Shown here in pieces: positions 53,101-64,000 of a stretch of 64,000 nucleotides of DNA. Each line of letters opens with the position of its first letter. Position 1 is the first letter of the stretch. The DNA comes from Bin87 sp965116565 (lineage in GTDB: Bacteria; Chloroflexota; Dehalococcoidia; Lucifugimonadales; UBA3495): the NCBI GenBank assembly GCA_965116565.1, contig OZ220699.1:2976001-3040000 (forward strand), read 5' to 3'. The translations under genes and the position numbers were made by a program. Below the pieces are notes generated by a model that did not search any database, had not been told where the DNA came from, and was given only the letters and a program-made list of their open reading frames with translations.

Positions 53101-53287
53101 AACGGACACCGGCGGTCCGGCACTGCTCGCTGAACTCCAGCGCGCCGCACAGGTTGGACACATCAGTCAGCCCCAGCGCAGGGTAACCGTAGGCGAGAGC
53201 TGTGGTCACCATGTCCGCGGTTGACGACGCCCCCGCCCCGAAGGAATACCAGGAATGAGCCCGAAGCTCGACGTACTCGACAGCCAC
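50132..53287 (-). CDS. dnaE2: error-prone DNA polymerase DnaE2 (ImuC)
   Basis: 1051 residues, the C-family alpha subunit. A PHP domain is at the N-terminus (AHSWYSFGAGASSTADMVTT), the polymerase core has TTLPDIDLDFPRDIRERLI (catalytic Asp pair), GVFQVESAAQMQTIVRMRPE and MYFPEGHALAFAFTAY-like FPEGHALAFAF, and an OB domain (DTVRVAGRVVRRQRPLAAAV) lies near the end. It is shorter than replicative DnaE and of the DnaE2 class used for translesion mutagenesis with ImuB. GTG start 6 bp after imuB, so one operon under the LexA box. Confidence 0.92.
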   Translation of the reverse strand: MAVEYVELRAHSWYSFGAGASSTADMVTTALAYGYPALGLTDVSNLCGALEFSEQCRTAGVRSIIGADLIVREPEGDGPVTFIAERGEGYANLSRLISLAHMTGGRTDPVLDGRFLESHADGLIALLGAPDGILAGLIRNGDWAGAQSLVERYCRRLGRGSVFLELQQHLAYGDITRNKRLRELAERYGAGAVATNEVWYHDPYRSHLHDALTAVRLNASLSDVRERLKVNGQYALKPPGVMGQLFRSHPEAVRNTLVIAERCSDFNLTEYLQGRYAYPDCAVPPGYNAQSWLERLCEESAARRYGGINRKVRERLDEEFDLIRRHDLAGFFLVYHRIVELARECMLELGWGHMETPLEWLPPGRGRGSSVSMLVGYLIGLSHVDPVEYGLSLDRFISAEATTLPDIDLDFPRDIRERLILRIIEEWGWDHAALAGMFATYKARGIVRDLGKALGLPPDEVDALAKDLETDSVSELSTSPTLLARADRPGWRDLLTLSEQLARFPKGLAQHPGGMLVSSTPLTDLMPVQPSAIDGRYVAHWDKDSVDDAGVLKIDLLALGALSQMQEAVRLVRDRTGTEPDLSRIDYRDEGVFEDLGRGDTVGVFQVESAAQMQTIVRMRPEDIYDLALEVAAVRPGVGANDGVAEFLRRREGMRWHYDHPLERNALERSKGVIMFQDQVVQLGMDVGGFTAADADRMRRAFGRRNGEALVESYRHMFLEGAAKRGVPAPAAEAIFGKFNPHYMFPEGHALAFAFTAYQMAWLRRYHPLEFFVALFNQQPMGFWDLDTLKQDARRLGLRVAHPDVNRSELLCTAEGGDTLRLGLTFVKGIDARLGSVLLTAREARPFAGLSDVLARSGLSRGALENLTRAGAIDNLSDFTDRSTALWQVGAGYVPGVRRGQLALPMAVADAPGTLTARDRADRMLDEYAMMGLCPDGHVMELVRHELGDVFTSEELLGTRDGDTVRVAGRVVRRQRPLAAAVFLTLEDEFGLIPLAVWPAEWERLKGALRHTLVVVEGTVSRRDDTLNVVAKKAWPLRVNLDGMRRRQDWR

Positions 53288-53293
53288 GCCCGA

Positions 53294-54721
53294 TCAGTAC
53301 CCTTGCCGGAACCAGCCGCCGGCGATCAGATCGTGATAAACCGTCACCAGTCCACCGTCGGCCAAGGCCAGGCGCCAGTAGCGTCGGCGCACCGGGTCGC
53401 TGGTCCACCATTCTGTGTCCACCTCCCACAGGTCCACGACCCGATCGACCGCGCTCCAGGTCTTCGGGTCAGCGCCAACGCGTTTGGGTGTATCACCGCT
53501 GCAACTGACTTTCACCGGCGATGGGATGGACAGCGGAACCAGGGATGATGCGAACGCCCACCGCCGCTCCGGCAGTGGGGACCCGGGAATCATCCGGACC
53601 AACCGGTCCACGCCGGGAATCTCCGGAGGCACCCGGCTCGGCGGTCGAGACCAAAGGGTCGACTGGCGTCCGGTTTCCGGCGAAAAATCTGAGAGCGTCA
53701 GAGAGAGGTCCACCACTGCCTCATCGGGCCAGCGGCCGGCGCCCAGTGTGTCTCGCGCGCCCAACCCTGCCAGCAGCGCCTTGATGAGCGTCTCGGCGGA
53801 TGTCGCCGGCTCGCGCAGAGCGCGCTCGAATCGCCACACTCCGCCGGACAGCAGCCCGCCCTCCATGGCCGCGCGACCGACCCTGCGGCCTCTCAGCGCG
53901 GTGGATCGCCACAACCTTTCCGCCAGCGCGCTGATACCCGCCTCCATGCCAGATACGGTGTCCACCGGAAAGGGAAACTCCAGGCTCTCTGTCAGCGTCT
54001 CCGGTAGAAGGGTTGGAATGACTGGCTCGGGATCAATGCCGTTGGCGAGTCTCCAGATCCGTATTCCGGTTGGGCCCAGGAACTCCGACAGCGCGGACAT
54101 GGGCAGCGCCGCAACATCGCCCAGCGTGCTGAACCCGAATCCGGAAAGTCGTGCCACGGAGTCCGGATCCAGCGGTAGCCAGGATACCGGCAGCGGAGCC
54201 AACCACCCCGGCGCGTCATCCGGAACCCGCCGCCATCCTCCGCCGGCGGCGCGAGCGGCGGCGCACCGGGCTGGGAACTTGCCAACACCTATACCCAACC
54301 GTGGAGACAGCCGCCCATCGCAGGCGGATAGGATTCCGTCCGCCAACGCGTCAAAACCGCCGCACAACTCAGCCATCCCGGCAAGATCGAGATAAAACAC
54401 GCCAGGCTCGGCAGTCTCGACCTGTGGAACCGCATCGCACAGCGCTGCCAACAGCCCGTCGTTTAATTCAGACAGATAGACGGGGTCGGCCGGAAGCGTT
54501 ATGGCATCGGAGCATTGGGACAGCGCCTCCGAAACGGTCTGTCCTTCCACGACTCCCACAGATTCCCGGGAAGCATCCAGCACCACTTGGCGACCGCGAC
54601 TGGCGACGGTGATAATCAGGGGTAGTCCGTTCAACTGCGGCTGACGGAGCAGTTCCGCCTTTACCGGCAGATGGGTGATCAGCAGGCAGCCAACCACTCG
54701 AACATCAGTGCATGTTGTCAT
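53294..54721 (-). CDS. imuB: ImuB-like Y-family polymerase homologue
   Basis: 475 residues. Y-family fold, with the first metal Asp motif lost (VGCLLITHLPVKAELLRQP stands where DMDxFFAxVE would be) as in ImuB, a catalytically inactive adaptor that links DnaE2 to the beta clamp. Further blocks: GVFYLDLAGMAELCGG, LGIGVGKFPARCAAARAAGG, WLPLDPDSVARLSGFGFSTL (HhH) and a long C-terminal part. The ATG at 54721 is chosen; a 10-residue extension upstream would run across the LexA box. No imuA gene is present beside it. Confidence 0.85.
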   Translation of the reverse strand: MTTCTDVRVVGCLLITHLPVKAELLRQPQLNGLPLIITVASRGRQVVLDASRESVGVVEGQTVSEALSQCSDAITLPADPVYLSELNDGLLAALCDAVPQVETAEPGVFYLDLAGMAELCGGFDALADGILSACDGRLSPRLGIGVGKFPARCAAARAAGGGWRRVPDDAPGWLAPLPVSWLPLDPDSVARLSGFGFSTLGDVAALPMSALSEFLGPTGIRIWRLANGIDPEPVIPTLLPETLTESLEFPFPVDTVSGMEAGISALAERLWRSTALRGRRVGRAAMEGGLLSGGVWRFERALREPATSAETLIKALLAGLGARDTLGAGRWPDEAVVDLSLTLSDFSPETGRQSTLWSRPPSRVPPEIPGVDRLVRMIPGSPLPERRWAFASSLVPLSIPSPVKVSCSGDTPKRVGADPKTWSAVDRVVDLWEVDTEWWTSDPVRRRYWRLALADGGLVTVYHDLIAGGWFRQGY

Positions 54722-54736
54722 GTCGCCGATGTTACG

Positions 54737-54750
54737 CGAACATCGGTTCA
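54737..54750. promoter_or_regulatory. LexA/SOS box upstream of imuB-dnaE2
   Basis: CGAACATCGGTTCA matches 13 of 14 positions of the Gram-positive type box CGAAC-N4-GTTCG. It lies 16 bp upstream of imuB, and also upstream (about 240 bp) of the divergent SRAP gene. Confidence 0.85.
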
Positions 54751-54801
54751 TGTACTACGGAGTGATGTCACCAAACAGTCCGACCGAGTATCTGGCGACT
54801 C

Positions 54802-54829
54802 AAAAACCCTTGTCTAAAAACCCTTGTCT
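54802..54829 (+). repeat. 14-bp tandem repeat, two copies
   Basis: AAAAACCCTTGTCT occurs twice in tandem in the divergent region between imuB and the SRAP gene. It may be an operator or slippage repeat. Confidence 0.7.
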
Positions 54830-54987
54830 GCGTATGCCGCGACACCCGGTAAACGCTTATGTCAACTCCGGGCAAGGACGGCGACGGCGATTGTGCTACC
54901 ATTTCCAATAACCCCGGAAATCCGTCCGAACTGGCTGATCTCCCATCACTCTCAATTGCACCCTTCATCACTCCGGTCAACAAAAAC

Positions 54988-55662
54988 ATGTGCGGAAGAA
55001 TCAGCCTGTTTGCCGAATTGGGCGACCTGGCATCTCAGTTCAGGTTCGCCCTTGGGCAGAACAACGCCATCTATCAACCCTCGTGGAACATCGCCCCCAC
55101 CGCTCCGGTCCTGGCAGTGCGAGCGGATGGCGGGGAGCGACTGGCGTCCGTGATGAACTGGGGATTCACGTTCCGTAGTCGCTCCGGCAGCGGGTCGTCG
55201 CGACCTCTGTTTAACGCCCGCAGCGAAACCCTGGGACAGCGGCCGGCGTTCCGCGCGGCATTCGCAGAGCGGCGCTGCCTGATTCCCGCCAACGGCTTCT
55301 ACGAATGGCGGTCGGACGGAGGCAAGAAAACGCCGATGTGGATCCACCGGACCGACGAGTTGCCTTTTGCCTTCGCCGGAATCTACAACACGAGGCCGAC
55401 CGAGGCCGCTTCCGTCATCACCTGTGAGCCGAACTCGTTGATGTCTCCCATCCACAACCGGATGCCGGTGGTCCTTGCTGGTGAGCAGTATGACGAGTGG
55501 CTCGACCCTGAAACCGATCCCGATACTCTCAACATCATGCTGCTACCCCGCGACTGGCCGGATATGACGGCTTGGGACGTTTCAAACGCCGTAAACCGGT
55601 CCGGAACCGACGGCCCACAATTGATCGAGCGGGTGGACGGAGCGACACCCCGATTACTCTAG
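54988..55662 (+). CDS. SRAP-family protein (YedK/HMCES, abasic-site shield)
   Basis: 224 residues. The start MCGRISLFAELGD places the catalytic Cys at position 2, as required for the DNA-protein crosslink with abasic sites; the open frame upstream is therefore not used. Other conserved parts: IYQPSWNIAPTAPVLAVR, MNWGFTFRSRS, FNARSETLGQRPAFRAAF, CLIPANGFYEWRSD and SPIHNRMPVVL (catalytic His). It protects ssDNA abasic sites during replication. It is divergent from the SOS-controlled imuB-dnaE2. Confidence 0.93.
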   Translation: MCGRISLFAELGDLASQFRFALGQNNAIYQPSWNIAPTAPVLAVRADGGERLASVMNWGFTFRSRSGSGSSRPLFNARSETLGQRPAFRAAFAERRCLIPANGFYEWRSDGGKKTPMWIHRTDELPFAFAGIYNTRPTEAASVITCEPNSLMSPIHNRMPVVLAGEQYDEWLDPETDPDTLNIMLLPRDWPDMTAWDVSNAVNRSGTDGPQLIERVDGATPRLL

Positions 55663-55767
55663 CGATTAGAGTCCCATCACGTGGTGTAACGGGAACTGGG
55701 TGGCAGGAAGACGGCCACCGCGTCATCCTTATCGAAGCTACAACAAACCCGATGCAGGAGAAGCGCG

Positions 55768-56450
55768 ATGGCCAAGAACGGCAAGGGCCTTTTGGAATTA
55801 CTGCGCAAGACGCAGTAACTGAAAGGCTGCGCAGCAACCATCGACGCCATGGGTTGCCGGAAGGACATCGCCCAACGGGAGGTGGAGAAGGACGCCCATC
55901 ATCTGCTTCCCGTGAAGGCTAACCAGAGTAACTGCACGAGAACATCAAAGACCTGTTTGCCCGCTGTGAGCGAACCGGAAGGGATGGCGTGGCCCACAGC
56001 CACCACCAACAGGTGAGGAAGCACCGCGGACGATTGGAACGAAGGGAGTGCTGGGTGATCACCGACCCAGAGGAACTGACCTGCGTGGGCCCCGAACGGC
56101 AATGAGCCGGCCTGGGCGCCGCGGCCAGGGTCGGTTGCCACAGAGATGCTGACGCCGGTTCCCCAGCGGAAACCCGCTACTGCATCTGCAGCTATCCGTC
56201 GGACGCAGCCACCACCTACGGAAGGCCAGACGCCACCGGACCATCGAGGACGGCCTCCACCGGGTGTTGGACGTGGTCTTCGTCGAAGTCTTCAGCCGAG
56301 TGAGAACCGGCCGCGCCGACCGGAACCTGGCGTTCATATGCTACCGGGCCCTCAACCTACTCAAGCATGAACACACCGCCAAAGTGGGCATCAAGACCAA
56401 ACCAAAAAGGCCGGCTGGGATTTCAATTAAACGCTCAAGGTCCTGTCCTT
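55768..56450 (+). pseudogene. decayed ISAs1-family transposase
   Basis: Pieces of the ISAs1 (DDE) transposase appear in order but in different frames with internal stops: LKGCAATIDAMGCRKDIAQR (catalytic-region strand TIDAMG), EVEKDAHHLLPVKANQ, then HRGRLERRECWVITDPEEL, and finally HRTIEDGLHRVLDVVF, RALNLLKHE and KTKPKRPAGI. The N-terminal third is missing. An in-frame TAA comes just before LKGCAATIDAMG. There are no intact ends or inverted repeats. It lies between the SRAP gene and rpoB. Confidence 0.85.
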
Positions 56451-56473
56451 GTGACGTGCGATTGCCTTGTTTT

Positions 56474-56517
56474 GCGACCGGTCGCAATTGACAGATCGAC
56501 CAGTTAGCGTGTATCGT
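56474..56517 (+). promoter_or_regulatory. rpoB promoter with upstream palindrome
   Basis: TTGACA (56488-56493), 18 bases, TATCGT (56512-56517). The 12-bp palindrome GCGACCGGTCGC at 56474-56485 abuts the -35. About 190 bp of untranslated leader precedes the rpoB ATG. Confidence 0.6.
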
Positions 56518-56709
56518 ATTAGCACTGTTAACTAAATATGATAGTCATCGCCATCGTCCCGATTTTTCAGCTGCACCCTCTGACCTGAACCACCTTTGTC
56601 TCGGCTTGCCGTTCACGGCGGGCCGATTCGTCGTGTCCGTTCACCAGTCACGAGGGGCAGGCTGCCTTCAGTTTATCCCTCCCCCGAACCCGCCAGGAGT
56701 GTCGATGTT

Positions 56710-61269
<4,560 letters not shown>

Positions 61270-61272
61270 AAC

Positions 61273-64000
<2,728 letters not shown>

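Noticed and set aside
54859..54987. Upstream start for the SRAP protein
   Set aside because: SRAP catalysis needs Cys at position 2 after Met, which only the ATG at 54988 gives.

Overview
This 64 kb window is GC-rich, gene-dense bacterial DNA. Several things point to Chloroflexota, probably a Dehalococcoidia/SAR202-like lineage: luciferase-like flavin monooxygenases and class I P450s together, a Leu T-box in front of ilvBNC-leuA, a dnaG-rpoD pair, very long RpoB and RpoC, and a Gram-positive-type LexA box. This is inferred from gene content; no rRNA is present. The left 9.1 kb looks like a mobile element and the rest like core chromosome.

1-9.1 kb: putative integrated plasmid-like element (ICE/phage-plasmid type) ending at a tRNA-Trp gene. 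It holds three overlapping membrane or secreted protein genes (+). On the - strand is a tightly overlapping operon: a DnaA domain I-like protein, three small zinc-ribbon proteins (one DUF5679) and a large ParB-like protein. It also holds a DNA methyltransferase fused to a winged helix, whose 3' end contains iteron-like repeats, a perfect 21-bp inverted repeat, an excisionase-like HTH protein and a string of tiny hydrophobic ORFs. No integrase, relaxase or capsid gene lies inside the window.

9.1-26.7 kb: housekeeping genes. Pyruvate kinase, an LLM monooxygenase, a GNAT acetyltransferase, an MBL-fold hydrolase, BioY, PolX with an unknown coupled gene, an S1-domain protein, ValS, a Pro/Thr-rich lipoprotein, AroE, AroC, an SDR-DUF2867 protein and a second LLM enzyme.

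26.7-33.3 kb: a [3Fe-4S] ferredoxin and four P450s on the - strand, three of them a tandem paralogue set. They are interrupted by a small two-gene HicB-like cassette.

33.6-42.6 kb: GlmU, a CBS/CorC-type protein, a sortase-fold protein without recognisable catalytic residues, a zinc-ribbon protein, primary sigma factor, DnaG, a SelW-like (Rdx) protein with an in-frame UGA in a CxxU motif (probable selenoprotein), and a HicB-TPR/HicA pair.

42.6-49 kb: a repeat-bearing intergenic stretch, then a Leu T-box leader driving ilvB-ilvN-ilvC-(small ORF)-leuA.

49-56.5 kb: a DNA-repair block. An MBL nuclease, DnaE2 and ImuB lie behind a LexA box shared with a divergent SRAP (YedK/HMCES) gene, followed by a decayed ISAs1-type transposase. 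56.5-64 kb: rpoB and the first part of rpoC, both with large lineage-specific insertions.
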